A DNA stretch of 64,000 nucleotides from Candidatus Poribacteria bacterium (GCA_028820845.1 JAPPII010000033.1:45752-109751), one strand, 5' to 3'. Shown: positions 42,477-51,997, numbered from the stretch's first letter. Program-made: numbers and translations. The notes: generated by a model from the sequence alone, not told the origin.

Positions 42477-44403
42477 GTGTATGCCCAGCACCCGATGAGG
42501 GCATCCACAGATTCAGCGCAAAGCTAATCAGGCTCAAAATGCTCCGCGGAACATAGTCCCCTAAAACCAATCCGAGGAAAAACGGGATCGCTTTCCGATA
42601 CATCTGCCATCCCCAGAAGCGGAGAATCAGGAACTTAAGAAGCCAACTCACCATCACCGGAAACCAGAAATAGATGAGGCCACCCCACGATGCTCCTGAA
42701 AGCACGTAGCCTGATGGGTGGAGCGTCCACCACAGCAGACGTGTCCTTAGGAACTGGAGGAGGAATACGAATGCAAATCCACCGAACATAAACGTAACCG
42801 CACTAATGTCCGGTTCTTTTGGATGCTGTAGCCAACTCTGAAGCGGATTGAAACTCTCCCATCCAAAGCGACCTACAACTCCTTGGCATCGGGCAAGCAC
42901 ACCATAGTGATACGCCACTTGTAGATATGTCCAAAATGTCGCTAATGCCCCGACCCCAATAGCGAGTGCCATCCCCAGAATTAAAGTTTTTCCCGGCATG
43001 CCTGCGCGATCACCAATACGGAGCGATTCAATCTGATTCGGCATCGGATGCGAACGGTTGCACCGATTGAAGGCATAGAGGAACGTCATTATCGTCAGGT
43101 TCGCAGCACCCAATTGCCGTGTCCCAAACATACTAACCATCATTTGCCGCGGATTAATACCGATAACTTCGTGATAAGGGGGACCCAGTTCGGCACGGAC
43201 ACGACCTATTGCTACAGCAAATGCGACAAATAGCGCGTAAAACACACCAATTACCCATAACGACATACCCGCGAGATAGCAAAACGCAAAGACAGCACCG
43301 ACACTCAGCACTGTTAGGATTACCACTGTTCGATAAGAGAACGGTTCAGTGCTATCGTCACCGCGTTCGCGTCCGAGAACGTGTCGGAAGAAACTGGCAA
43401 AGTGCCGACGGCTCATCCAGAGCGTCAATACCGCAATACCTACCCAAGCCCCTGAAGCCCGATCATTGAGATGCAGGACGCTGATGTTTGTGACCCCGAC
43501 CATACTCGCAATCACGCGCTCTGCTCGCGTAAGCCAAAAGAAAAACCACGTCGAAAACGCCAAGTCTAAAGGCATGAAGTAGGTTAATCCGACGATAGCA
43601 AGGTTAAACGACATGGAGGCATAGCCGATCGCGCTCCAAGGACGTTCCGTGAAATGCTGATCGAGTCGATAGTTCGGTGGCAGTGCTGGGATTACAGGAA
43701 AAATATCGTGCAGTCCTGCCATCACACGGAGCAGCGCAGCGATACCGAAGCCGAACCAGAGCGCGCGCGACCGAAAGAAACCACGGTTCGTCGTCATTTG
43801 CAATGGCAACTGTGTTAGCGGGAAACTCAATTTTTCGCGTTCCATCCACTGTTTACGGAGTAGCAATCCTAAACAGAGGAGTGAACCGTAGAGTAGAAAA
43901 ATAAAGCCTGACCATAAGAGTGCTGGGCGCACCCAGATGCGGAGGTGTTCTGCCCAATAGATACTCGATTCACCTTCGTAATACCCCGCTAACCACTGAA
44001 AGTCGTGTACAGTCAGCCATGATGGAATGTGGTGTAGGAAAAGCTGTGACCATTCGTTTTCAGGTGTTGCGAACCAGAATGGATGTGCAAGCGTCCCCAT
44101 TAGAATCGCCATCATCGCATGACCAGAGATGGTGGACACCATCGTCACCATAATATAGATGAGTAGCAATTCTGCGGTAGTAAAGGCGATGCGGGGTGAG
44201 AACTTGCGCAGTAAGACGTTAAGCCCAAGGAGTACGACTAACGTGAAGACGGCGTTGGAGAACGGTGAAACGAGCGTATAAACCGCGTACCACAGTTCGC
44301 TGGCTATGCCTACCCAATAGGCGTTAACAACAACTAAAATGAGTCCGACGATGAGTGCTTTTGGGGTGATAACATCGGGTCGGTTCGCGGATCTGGCGTT
44401 CAT
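42472..44403 (-). CDS. DUF6785-type polytopic membrane protein
   Basis: This 643-residue protein has at least twelve hydrophobic helices spread along its length, starting with ALIVGLILVVVNAYWVGIASELW, a form recognised from DUF6785/DUF6784-type proteins of Planctomycetes and Poribacteria-like genomes. Short conserved-looking loops carry GPPYHEVIGINPRQMMVSMFG and WYAYTL-like aromatic segments. No transport or catalytic role is established. The gene sits between the S41 protease gene (upstream) and the orphan ABC ATPase gene (downstream), all on the same strand. Confidence 0.75.
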   Translation of the reverse strand: MNARSANRPDVITPKALIVGLILVVVNAYWVGIASELWYAVYTLVSPFSNAVFTLVVLLGLNVLLRKFSPRIAFTTAELLLIYIMVTMVSTISGHAMMAILMGTLAHPFWFATPENEWSQLFLHHIPSWLTVHDFQWLAGYYEGESSIYWAEHLRIWVRPALLWSGFIFLLYGSLLCLGLLLRKQWMEREKLSFPLTQLPLQMTTNRGFFRSRALWFGFGIAALLRVMAGLHDIFPVIPALPPNYRLDQHFTERPWSAIGYASMSFNLAIVGLTYFMPLDLAFSTWFFFWLTRAERVIASMVGVTNISVLHLNDRASGAWVGIAVLTLWMSRRHFASFFRHVLGRERGDDSTEPFSYRTVVILTVLSVGAVFAFCYLAGMSLWVIGVFYALFVAFAVAIGRVRAELGPPYHEVIGINPRQMMVSMFGTRQLGAANLTIMTFLYAFNRCNRSHPMPNQIESLRIGDRAGMPGKTLILGMALAIGVGALATFWTYLQVAYHYGVLARCQGVVGRFGWESFNPLQSWLQHPKEPDISAVTFMFGGFAFVFLLQFLRTRLLWWTLHPSGYVLSGASWGGLIYFWFPVMVSWLLKFLILRFWGWQMYRKAIPFFLGLVLGDYVPRSILSLISFALNLWMPSSGAGHTL

Positions 44404-44458
44404 TTTTTGCTATTCGCGGTTCGCGGTTCGCGGTTTCGCTATTCGCTACCTGCTGTCG
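44402..44458. repeat. GCGGTTCGC tandem repeats after the S41 protease gene
   Basis: Three adjacent copies of CGCGGTT and variants cover the 3' end of the S41 protease reading frame and its stop codon. They match the units at 42425-42476 and 46088-46128. Confidence 0.6.
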
Positions 44459-45989
44459 GTTCGTGTTCTACTGGCATCTCAGCTTGTGTTGTTGAGGGGA
44501 GTTCTGTCTCTTCGGGTATGGGATTGAGATATTTTTCGACCTCATCGGCTTCGATGATCCGAATTGCCTCTTGCAGCTGCCGGTCATAAGTTAAATTAAC
44601 GATCTGTTCAATGCCAACGTGAAGGTTGAAAAGCTGCTCGGCGCGTTGTTTCAACCACTTTAGGCTGACCAAAATCCGCTCTTCTTCAAGCTGTTGTTGC
44701 AACTTCGGAAGTTCGGCTTCAAGGGGCGAGAAATCCTTGGGCATTTCCCCCGGACTTTTGTACTGATCATCAATCCATTTGGCAATAAAATTGCTGAGGG
44801 TGTCGTTTGCATCCACTTTTCTCAGCATTAACTGTTCTATCTCATCAGGTTCCTCAAGTTCAATAGCGACTTGTGGACTAATGCCGACTTCGTTAATTTT
44901 TGTGCCGTTTGGTGTATAATAGGTTGAGATCGTGAGAGAGAGTGAGCCACCATCCGGTAAGGGATAACGTTTTTGAACGACGCCTTTGCCGTATGTTTTC
45001 TGTCCAACGAGGATGCCGCGGCGTGTATCCTTAATCGCACCCGCCACAATTTCAGAAGCACTTGCACTGTATTCGTTGACAAGCACAATGAGCGGAATAT
45101 CTGGTGAACACAAGCGTTCAGATGTTGCGGGGTATTCCTCGTTAAACTCGCTTCTTCTTCCTTTTGTTGAAACGATAAGTCCTTCATCAATAAAAGCATC
45201 AGCGATGTGGTATGCAGCGTTTAGCAACCCACCTTGATTGTCGCGTAAATCCAGAATAAGGGCTTTCATACCCGCGGCTTTATGCGCTTCAAGTGCTTCA
45301 TTAAATTCGCCTTCGGTACCGTCTTCGCGCCTGCTTCCGATAAACCCAGTAATCCGAATGTAGCCGATGTCGTTCTCCAGCATTGTTGACTTGACGCTCC
45401 TGACGGGAATTTTGCCACGCGTCAGTGTCACATCAAAAGGATCAAGGAACTTGCGTTGCACCGTAATGGTCACATCCGTTCCACGTTCACCTCTCAGTAA
45501 ATCAAGGACATCGTCGATGCGCATGCCCGTTTTTTCACTTAGATGGATGCGCTTGCCGTTGACTTTGGTAATGTAATCTCCTGCTTGGAGGTTCGCAAGC
45601 GCAGCAGGGGTGTTTGGGATCGGCTTAGAAATCTTGATAAATCCCCGATGGTCCTCGTAGATATGAATACCGAGTCCTCCAAATTCTGCGTTATATAAAT
45701 TTTCGACAGCCCGCTGATGTTCACGTCGCGACACATAATACGTGTAGGGGTCATTCAGGGATGCGAGTGCCCCTTTGATTGAACCACGGAACATCTCATT
45801 GCTATCCTCGATCGGTTTATAATAGTTTCTTTCGGTAATGCGGATAGCATCTATGAGTGCCTCGTTTAGCATCTGTCGGGTAACACGGCCATCTCCGCTC
45901 ATCGCACTTTTTTCTCTCGGATTAATGAGCAGGAACGGAACACCGATGGCGATGACTAAAACAATGAAGGACAAGGTGTATCTTTTCAT
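44439..45989 (-). CDS. S41 C-terminal processing peptidase (CtpA-like)
   Basis: The 516-residue protein has an N-terminal membrane anchor (about residues 5-23), a PDZ domain (about 95-180, GGLGIHIYEDHRGFI) and the S41 catalytic domain. The catalytic Ser lies in VNEYSASASEIVAG (about residue 308) and the Lys in KTYGKGVVQ (about 333), with PLPDGGSLSLTISTYYTPNG following. It acts in the periplasm to cleave proteins from their C-termini. The last residues reach into the GCGGTTCGC repeat. An AGGGGAA ribosome site precedes the ATG. The stop lies 35 bases before the DUF6785 gene. Confidence 0.93.
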   Translation of the reverse strand: MKRYTLSFIVLVIAIGVPFLLINPREKSAMSGDGRVTRQMLNEALIDAIRITERNYYKPIEDSNEMFRGSIKGALASLNDPYTYYVSRREHQRAVENLYNAEFGGLGIHIYEDHRGFIKISKPIPNTPAALANLQAGDYITKVNGKRIHLSEKTGMRIDDVLDLLRGERGTDVTITVQRKFLDPFDVTLTRGKIPVRSVKSTMLENDIGYIRITGFIGSRREDGTEGEFNEALEAHKAAGMKALILDLRDNQGGLLNAAYHIADAFIDEGLIVSTKGRRSEFNEEYPATSERLCSPDIPLIVLVNEYSASASEIVAGAIKDTRRGILVGQKTYGKGVVQKRYPLPDGGSLSLTISTYYTPNGTKINEVGISPQVAIELEEPDEIEQLMLRKVDANDTLSNFIAKWIDDQYKSPGEMPKDFSPLEAELPKLQQQLEEERILVSLKWLKQRAEQLFNLHVGIEQIVNLTYDRQLQEAIRIIEADEVEKYLNPIPEETELPSTTQAEMPVEHEPTAGSE

Positions 45990-46087
45990 GAGAATTTTCC
46001 CCTGAGATTTAAAGGCGCGTAGTTATTGAGATTTTCTAACTTTACTCTATTTTAACACGGATTCAACATCAATGCAATACATTTTTT

Positions 46088-46128
46088 CTCGCGATTAGCG
46101 GTTCGCAGTTCGCGGTTCGCTATCTGCT
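46088..46128. repeat. GCGGTTCGC tandem repeats inside the 3' end of the LpxL-like gene
   Basis: The stretch GCGATTAGCGGTTCGC plus repeated CAGTTCGCGGTTCGC encodes the last residues, SEPRTANR, and the stop codon of the acyltransferase. It is related to repeats at 42425 and 44402. Confidence 0.6.
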
Positions 46129-47024
46129 GGTTGTGTTTTCCATCGATTGTGTAGCCATAACCACTGCTCTGGGTATTTATGGATGTATGTTTCCAGCTGT
46201 TTCAGCATTTGGCTCGTGTACACTTCAATGTCCTGTTCAAAATCATCAGTAGGTTTGACGTGAATAGGTGTAGAAATATAAACGGAATGTTGATCGTCAG
46301 GTTGACGGATGCTTAATGAAAAGAGAAGGGGGGCTCCGGTCTTACGTGCCAATACAACCGGGGCGCGGGCCGCTGAGGCGGGTTTTCCCAAGAAATCGAC
46401 GAATACACCTTCTGGACCAGCGTTCTGGTCAGCGAAGAACCCAACGGCTTCGTTATTTCTCAAGGCGCGGAGTGTTTCTCGAATCGCTTGGTTCCGAGGG
46501 ATCAGCTTTAAGCTCATCAGTTCGCGGTGCCCCCAAATATAGGCGTTGAGCAGCGCGTTTTTCAACGGAAAAGCAATGGCTTTTGCACGATCAGGGATTA
46601 ATGCACCGTATACCAGTGAAAGGAGTTCCCAATTCCCAAAATGCGGTAGGAACACGATTGCCCCTTTCCCTTTCGCCAGCGCAGTGTGGAGGTTTGCTGC
46701 ACCTTCCACAGTAACCTCTTGCCAGATGTTTTCGGTGTTGAGTTTGGGAAACCGGAGGAACTCGATACAGGTTTTTCCGACATTGATAAAACTTGCCTTG
46801 CAAATTTCTATGCATTCTGATGTTGTGAAGCGTTCCCTGAACGCTGTCTGTAGGTTGCTCAATGCAATCTCTCGCCGTTTTTTGACGAAATGATAGTATA
46901 GCATCCCAATGCCCCATCCAAGTAGCATTGCCCATCTCTTCGGAATGCGGCGACACCACCACCCGAAGGTAGATACTATCCAATATACCCATCTATCTCG
47001 CCATGTACTGTGCGCGTCCTGCAT
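46095..47024 (-). CDS. LpxL/HtrB-like lipid A (lysophospholipid) acyltransferase
   Basis: The 309-residue protein has an N-terminal hydrophobic region (WVYWIVSTFGWW) and the acyltransferase motif HFGNWE, an H(x4)E variant typical of the LpxL family, followed by FPLKN and NNEAVGFFADQNAG. LpxL-type enzymes add secondary acyl chains to lipid A at the inner membrane, so the organism probably makes LPS or a related lipid. ATG 47024 is chosen because GGAG lies six bases upstream; ATG 47036 is also possible. The C-terminal SEPRTANR is encoded by a repeat and looks like a recent read-through extension. Confidence 0.88.
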   Translation of the reverse strand: MQDAHSTWRDRWVYWIVSTFGWWCRRIPKRWAMLLGWGIGMLYYHFVKKRREIALSNLQTAFRERFTTSECIEICKASFINVGKTCIEFLRFPKLNTENIWQEVTVEGAANLHTALAKGKGAIVFLPHFGNWELLSLVYGALIPDRAKAIAFPLKNALLNAYIWGHRELMSLKLIPRNQAIRETLRALRNNEAVGFFADQNAGPEGVFVDFLGKPASAARAPVVLARKTGAPLLFSLSIRQPDDQHSVYISTPIHVKPTDDFEQDIEVYTSQMLKQLETYIHKYPEQWLWLHNRWKTQPADSEPRTANR

Positions 47025-47149
47025 CCTTAGCTCCATTGGCTAAATCTTGTATAGATAGAGTATACCACACCCGTCTCTACAACGCAATGCCTTCGGATAT
47101 TCATCGGAGTGTGATGGTTTTGGTATAGATATTGTCTCTTTTTAGGACA

Positions 47150-47179
47150 TTGACACGAAACTTACCTCTGTTGTATAAT
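47150..47179 (+). promoter_or_regulatory. Sigma-70 promoter of the MoxR/DUF58 operon
   Basis: A perfect TTGACA (47150-47155), an 18-base spacer and a perfect TATAAT (47174-47179) lie 41 bases upstream of the first gene of the operon. Confidence 0.7.
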
Positions 47180-47220
47180 AGCTTCAATGATTTTCAATAT
47201 TTTGGGTCGAACGGACGTAT

Positions 47221-48099
47221 ATGTTACCACCAACTGAAACATCAAAATCCGAAAATAGCGAAATACAAACGCTTCAGCCGATAAGATTCACAGACATTCT
47301 CGACGGGATGTTTAGCCTCTATCGGAGACATTTCCGACTCTTTGCACAGATTGCTGCTATTGCTATCTTTGCTGACCTTATTGGACATGTATTCTTAGAT
47401 TTTATTTCAGAAAATTTTCTTTCCTTCGCAACCATCATTATTATTACTTTCCCTCTTTCCATAGTAAGTATAGGCGGAGTAGTCGTCGCGACTGCTGCAT
47501 GCTACTCAGAAGAACCGATTACAGCACGAGCTGCTTTACAGCAAGTCGGGCAACGGTTTTTCCCGCTACTTGTGTCTGCTGTGCTGTGGTGCCTCGTAGT
47601 TGTTGTTTTAGGTATTACAGTTATCGGTATCCCGTTTGCAATCTATTTTGCGGTGCGTTGGGGTTTCTTTGTTGAGACCCTGCTGCTTGAGGGAATCTCG
47701 GTGCGCAATGCCTTGAAGCGGAGCAGTGAACTCGTTAGCGGCGTATGGTGGCGAGTATGTGGGATGTTGCTTGCTGTTATTTTAATTAGTGTTGCGATCC
47801 ATGCTGTCTTTGAAATTTCTTTTGGCGTTATTCTCATTTTAAGTGGAGCCGCTGATGGAGTAGACTTGATGGACATCATTGAATGGGGAACAATCGGTTC
47901 TTCTGTGTTCGGGCCAGATAATTTAATGCTATATCTGCTTACGACGGGTGTCCACCTGGCAATTTCTGTTATTACCTTTCCCATTTGGGTTATTGGTGTC
48001 ACGCTCTTATACTTCAACCAGCGTATTCAGAAAGAGGGATTTGATATTCAGATGAGAGCAAACGTCTTACGGAACCTTTATACCAAAGGTGAGGTATGA
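47221..48099 (+). CDS. Polytopic membrane protein of the GPDPase-membrane-domain type, paralogue 1
   Basis: The 292-residue protein has six or so hydrophobic helices and an N-terminal TDILDGMFSLYRRHFRLF motif shared with the next gene, placing it with bacterial proteins annotated as glycerophosphoryl diester phosphodiesterase membrane domain. No catalytic phosphodiesterase domain is attached. A WRVCGMLLAVILI segment near residue 180 is likewise conserved in both paralogues. It heads the MoxR operon 41 bases after the predicted promoter. Its role in the MoxR cluster is unknown. Confidence 0.75.
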   Translation: MLPPTETSKSENSEIQTLQPIRFTDILDGMFSLYRRHFRLFAQIAAIAIFADLIGHVFLDFISENFLSFATIIIITFPLSIVSIGGVVVATAACYSEEPITARAALQQVGQRFFPLLVSAVLWCLVVVVLGITVIGIPFAIYFAVRWGFFVETLLLEGISVRNALKRSSELVSGVWWRVCGMLLAVILISVAIHAVFEISFGVILILSGAADGVDLMDIIEWGTIGSSVFGPDNLMLYLLTTGVHLAISVITFPIWVIGVTLLYFNQRIQKEGFDIQMRANVLRNLYTKGEV

Positions 48100-48143
48100 T
48101 AAAATAAGCATGTACAAACAAATATTCCAAAGGTGGGGTAGCC

Positions 48144-49022
48144 ATGCAAGAACAGAATGAATTAACACAGCCAAATAGCAATGTGCCTGATACTATGTCT
48201 CTGAGACCGATGGATTTCACGGATATTCTTGACGGAATATTCAGTCTCTATCGAAATCACCTCCGACTGTTTTTAGCGATTGTAGCCGTTTATGTCATCT
48301 TGCAATTTGGGATAGAGCAAATTTCTGTGTCCCTTGCTCAGAGCGGTTCCGTATTAGGTATAAACACAATAATATTGATATTCACGAGTCTTGGCACTTC
48401 GGTGCTGTCTATTTTGGTTGTTGCCGGATTGGTTTACGCCAGTGCACAGGTCTATTTGGGTAGAGAGATTACCGCGAAAACGGCCTGGCAACAAGCATGG
48501 CGACGTTTTTGGCCCTACCTCTGGGGTGGTATCCTCTGGGCATTAGCTGGCGGTTGTTTGATGGTTACGATTATCGGTATCCCATTCGCAATCTATTTTT
48601 GGATTCGATGGAGTCTCTACGGTCTCCCTGTGATGTTTGAAGAGACCACGGGCAGGAACGCATTGCGCCGCAGTACCGAATTGGTGAAGGGAAGTTGGTG
48701 GCGAGTCTTTGGAATTATGCTGGCGATTTCTCTGATTGCTGGCATGATAGGGTTCATACTTCAAGCCTCTTCTGAATTTATCCTCTCTTTGATAGGGCTT
48801 GCTGCACCTGAGGAGCCTGCGAATCTGTTAGAATGGCTCCAACGTCTATATATACCGGTTCCCAGCGAGATGGGTTGGTTTTCTTATTCGGTGCGACGTT
48901 TGGTTACCCTAAGCATTGCTTTTATCACGATGCCAATCGGTCCTATCGGTTCTACGCTCCTCTATTTTGATCTACGCATTCGCAAAGAGGCGTATGACAT
49001 TGAAATGCAAGTAACCGACTAA
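48144..49022 (+). CDS. Polytopic membrane protein, paralogue 2
   Basis: The 292-residue protein is a tandem paralogue of the previous gene and matches it from TDILDGIFSLYRNHLRLF through ITIIGIPFAIYF and GRNALRRSTELVKGSWWRVFG to the closing LLYFDLRIRKEAYDIEMQ. Six hydrophobic helices are predicted. The pair presumably arose by duplication and may form a heteromer. A GGTGGGG sequence precedes the ATG. It belongs to the same operon. Confidence 0.75.
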   Translation: MQEQNELTQPNSNVPDTMSLRPMDFTDILDGIFSLYRNHLRLFLAIVAVYVILQFGIEQISVSLAQSGSVLGINTIILIFTSLGTSVLSILVVAGLVYASAQVYLGREITAKTAWQQAWRRFWPYLWGGILWALAGGCLMVTIIGIPFAIYFWIRWSLYGLPVMFEETTGRNALRRSTELVKGSWWRVFGIMLAISLIAGMIGFILQASSEFILSLIGLAAPEEPANLLEWLQRLYIPVPSEMGWFSYSVRRLVTLSIAFITMPIGPIGSTLLYFDLRIRKEAYDIEMQVTD

Positions 49023-49067
49023 GAACGCCCTACCAGGTTTTTCAAGCGTAATATCAAGGAAATCAGA

Positions 49068-50165
49068 ATGCCCGATAGTCAACACCCTCTTCTTTTGCGA
49101 ACAATAGTCGAGTTGTATCGCACCCATTGGCGATTGTTCTGGTGTATCATGCTACCGGTTGCGGTTGTCGCAATCTCATTGAATATTGCACCATTTTTCT
49201 TTGTCACGCAAGTTGTAGAGTCGTGGTCTCGGAGTCATATTGGATCGAGCCAACCTGCTACCGCGATTAGCAGTAATATCGACGCGGTTATAACGCCAAG
49301 TGCAGGGCATGAAAACACGTCGTCGCGTGTGGACTGGGTGCTCTTGCCTGTCCCGTATTTCAGAGCGACTGACGATGAAGGAGTTACGTGGGAATGGGAA
49401 ATCAGGTTCCAATTCTTTGTTTTCACCTCATTGTTCCTTTTAATACTTACATACTGCCCACTTTCTCTTGCCATTGCCCGCATATCACGCGACTTACAGG
49501 ATTCTGATATTGTCGGGGATGCAGTACCGCTAACTGCTCGTGAAATGTGGCTGCAAACTGGACGCAAAGCACTGACGGTTTTCAATGCTACGCTGCTTTT
49601 CCTTCTGATTGTAGATGTTGGTAGTTATTTTTTTCTCTTAATTGAGTGGTTGATCCCTTCGATTTCTTGGCGTTTTGATTTTGCATTTGAATTGCGATAT
49701 ATCCTGAGTGTTGTTCCCTATATCTATTTTATGGTGACGTTAAGTCTCTATAACCCGTGTCTCATTCTTGAGGACAACTCCTTCATCGGCATTTTTCGTC
49801 GAAGCCACGCGCTCGTTAGCCGAGCAAGGTTCCGCTTCCTTGGCATCTATCTGCTGACGGGTTGGATAGTCGCAGTTATTACCTCTGTCCTACTCGGTAT
49901 TGCGTTGTTGGTACTTTCTATGTTTATCCCAGAGCTTGCCCCAGTTCGTGAGGCACTCGCTTCTCTAAAATTCTTGACACTCTTCATCGGTGCTGATGTT
50001 GAGGTTGTGTTGCCGCAAGTCCTGAGTACCTCTGCTACGGTTGCGATTCTTATTGTTAAAGGTCTAATTGCTACCTTTTTAGTGCCGATATGGGCGATTT
50101 TAACCACACGACTTTACTTGGAACGGGTAAATGTGAAACCGAATGCTGTAAAAGAGGCGATATGA
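49068..50165 (+). CDS. Polytopic membrane protein, more distant paralogue 3
   Basis: This 365-residue protein shares ELYRTHWRLFWCIMLP with the start of the two previous genes and has several hydrophobic helices, but it carries a long periplasmic-looking insert after the first helix (residues about 40-120). Its end overlaps the next gene by four bases. It is probably part of the same membrane complex. No catalytic motif was recognised. Confidence 0.7.
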   Translation: MPDSQHPLLLRTIVELYRTHWRLFWCIMLPVAVVAISLNIAPFFFVTQVVESWSRSHIGSSQPATAISSNIDAVITPSAGHENTSSRVDWVLLPVPYFRATDDEGVTWEWEIRFQFFVFTSLFLLILTYCPLSLAIARISRDLQDSDIVGDAVPLTAREMWLQTGRKALTVFNATLLFLLIVDVGSYFFLLIEWLIPSISWRFDFAFELRYILSVVPYIYFMVTLSLYNPCLILEDNSFIGIFRRSHALVSRARFRFLGIYLLTGWIVAVITSVLLGIALLVLSMFIPELAPVREALASLKFLTLFIGADVEVVLPQVLSTSATVAILIVKGLIATFLVPIWAILTTRLYLERVNVKPNAVKEAI

Positions 50166-50437
50166 CTGTAAAAAGAAAAGTTTGCCTTGGTATTGTTGTC
50201 TGTTTTGTTCTGTTTTCTCAGCTTTTGGCAATCGCCGTAGAAGAACAAGCCTTCCGCGAAGAATTAGAGACACAAGGCACAGAGATGGAGGCCTCTTACG
50301 AAAAATACCGAGAGATTTTGCTAAAACGCCTGGAACCGAGACGGACATGGGATGCCGATCTCAGGTATGTATTGTTTCCGCTTGCAGCGATCGCACTCGG
50401 GGTTGCTATCGCCTTTTTTGTGCGTCAATCCGGGTGA
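50162..50437 (+). CDS. N-terminal half of a split DUF4129-type protein (signal and TM segment)
   Basis: This 91-residue product has an export signal (about residues 8-24), a short helical segment and a transmembrane helix (about 70-87), ending FFVRQSG. It starts with ATGA overlapping the upstream stop. Normal DUF4129 proteins continue from this helix directly into the cytoplasmic DUF4129 domain. Here that domain lies in the next frame, starting at GTGA on the stop codon. A T6 run (50414-50419) in the helix codons is the likely site of a one-base loss; a seventh T would join the two parts in frame. It could be real two-gene coding, frameshifting or a sequencing or assembly error. Confidence 0.6.
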   Translation: MTVKRKVCLGIVVCFVLFSQLLAIAVEEQAFREELETQGTEMEASYEKYREILLKRLEPRRTWDADLRYVLFPLAAIALGVAIAFFVRQSG

Positions 50438-50796
50438 ATTTGATTGCCGAAACGTCCGACGATGTATCAGACACTGCATTGGAACGTGTAGAGACAGAGA
50501 AAGCAGCGATTGCCCGTGCCGAAGTCGCCGAAGCAGCGAGTGACTTTCGCAATGCCCTTCGTTTTCTCTATCTTTCCGCAATTTTGCACCTCCAAGAGCG
50601 CGGTAGGCTTCCCTATGATAAGAGTCTGACGAATCGGGAGTATCTACGTCAAGCACAAGAGGATACCAACTTGCAAGCGACACTTGAACCCGCAATCGCT
50701 GTTTTTGATGCAGTATGGTACGGACACAAACCCTGTGATGCAGAGACTGTCGCCAGTTACCGCGAATTATTACAAAAAATCTATACGATGACCTAA
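50434..50796 (+). CDS. DUF4129 domain, C-terminal half of a split protein
   Basis: From GTG 50434 this gives 120 residues with the DUF4129 hallmark: AEVAEAASDFRNALRFLYLSAILHLQERGRL, then YDKSLTNREYLRQ. DUF4129 domains occur in MoxR/DUF58 clusters, and their role is undefined. The GTG overlaps the previous stop as GTGA and has no ribosome site, so reinitiation or a frameshift would be needed. The frame is open further upstream to 50182, but only the part after the overlap resembles the domain. See the preceding entry for the probable one-base defect. Confidence 0.6.
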   Translation: MNLIAETSDDVSDTALERVETEKAAIARAEVAEAASDFRNALRFLYLSAILHLQERGRLPYDKSLTNREYLRQAQEDTNLQATLEPAIAVFDAVWYGHKPCDAETVASYRELLQKIYTMT

Positions 50797-50803
50797 ACAA
50801 GAA

Positions 50804-51937
50804 ATGCGAACTTTCCGAACATCTGCTCTTAATCTCATATTAGTTACACTCGTCTGTTCCATACTTTCGTGCGATTCATTTGAGTATGGCAGTTTACTTT
50901 TCCGGGTCTTACGCAAAATGGAGTTCCGCGTCACTGAAATATCGGCAGTCTATCCGGCACACCTGAATAGATACGATGTGTTGGTCTTGATAGACCTTAA
51001 AAAGTCGCCTACTGAAACAGAGATTCAAGAGATTCAAAGTTTCGTCAATACTGGTGGCACTTTAATCGTGGCGGGTGATAATCAGGTGTTAGATGGACTT
51101 TTCTCAGCGTACGGTTTGGAGCTGCGAAGATTACCGAGGCGATTGGAATTCTCACAGCGGATTCCAGATGAACCGTTCTTTCCGCAGTATCCTGTTAATG
51201 AGATTCGCACCTCCACGGATTTTGCGATTGAACCTTTCGCGCGCGAAGTGGCAAAACTTTACGGAACAGAGAACGGTGCTGTGGTTGTCACACTACAGGA
51301 CGGAGGGGGACGCGCCTTCTTTATCGCTTCTGCGTATCTATTTCGTAAAGATGGACTGCGGTATGATGGGAACAGTACACTCCTCTATAATCTCATGTCC
51401 ACGCTGCCACGTAAAGCACGGATTGGACTCGCTGAGAAGAGATACTATACGGTCGATTCAAAACCGCTGGACCCATTTACGGCACTTGTATTTAATACGA
51501 CAGTTGGTTTAGGAGCAGTCTACATTTTTCTCGTGCTCTTCGTTTTCTTGGTGCTGCGCGGACGACGGTTTGGAAGGCCCTTGGATGTCCACGATCGCAG
51601 TAGACGTTTGAGTGCCGAGTACGTCCACGCTATGACGGCGCTCTATCAAAAAGGAAACACGCGCAAAGAAATTTTAAGGCACATTCGCGACAAATTTAGG
51701 GCAAATCTTGGGAACCGTTGGCGGGTCAATCCGACTTTGGATACGCCGACTTTTTTGGAGGAATTGGCGCAGCGTGGTTTTGTTGATGCCGACGAGCAAC
51801 TCACCAATCTGATAACCGACTTGGAACCCTCTGGCGATATATCAGAGACAGAACTGCTTGACATCGCCCAGCGAGTTGAAGCATACTGTGAGACCGCGAA
51901 CATCGGCAAGACGAAATGGGCTGCCCGTATTGGCTAA
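50804..51937 (+). CDS. DUF4350 family membrane protein
   Basis: The 377-residue protein has a signal with lipobox-like SILSCDS, a flavodoxin-like segment (residues about 55-105, YDVLVLIDLKKSPTETEIQEIQSFVNTGGTLIVAGDN) and a single transmembrane helix about residues 225-250, with a cytoplasmic helical tail. DUF4350 proteins belong to MoxR/DUF58 clusters. It starts eight bases after the DUF4129 stop. The alpha/beta part resembles GATase-like or ThuA-like folds, but no catalytic Cys is evident. Confidence 0.85.
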   Translation: MRTFRTSALNLILVTLVCSILSCDSFEYGSLLFRVLRKMEFRVTEISAVYPAHLNRYDVLVLIDLKKSPTETEIQEIQSFVNTGGTLIVAGDNQVLDGLFSAYGLELRRLPRRLEFSQRIPDEPFFPQYPVNEIRTSTDFAIEPFAREVAKLYGTENGAVVVTLQDGGGRAFFIASAYLFRKDGLRYDGNSTLLYNLMSTLPRKARIGLAEKRYYTVDSKPLDPFTALVFNTTVGLGAVYIFLVLFVFLVLRGRRFGRPLDVHDRSRRLSAEYVHAMTALYQKGNTRKEILRHIRDKFRANLGNRWRVNPTLDTPTFLEELAQRGFVDADEQLTNLITDLEPSGDISETELLDIAQRVEAYCETANIGKTKWAARIG

Positions 51938-51997
51938 ATTACATTTCTTTTTCGTGAGGCATCCAGTCTCACTGCAGTGAAAAAGGTACGCAAATAT

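Noticed and set aside
50182..50433. DUF4129 gene starting at 50182
   Set aside because: The first 84 codons are in the wrong frame for the signal and transmembrane region; only the part from 50434 resembles the domain.
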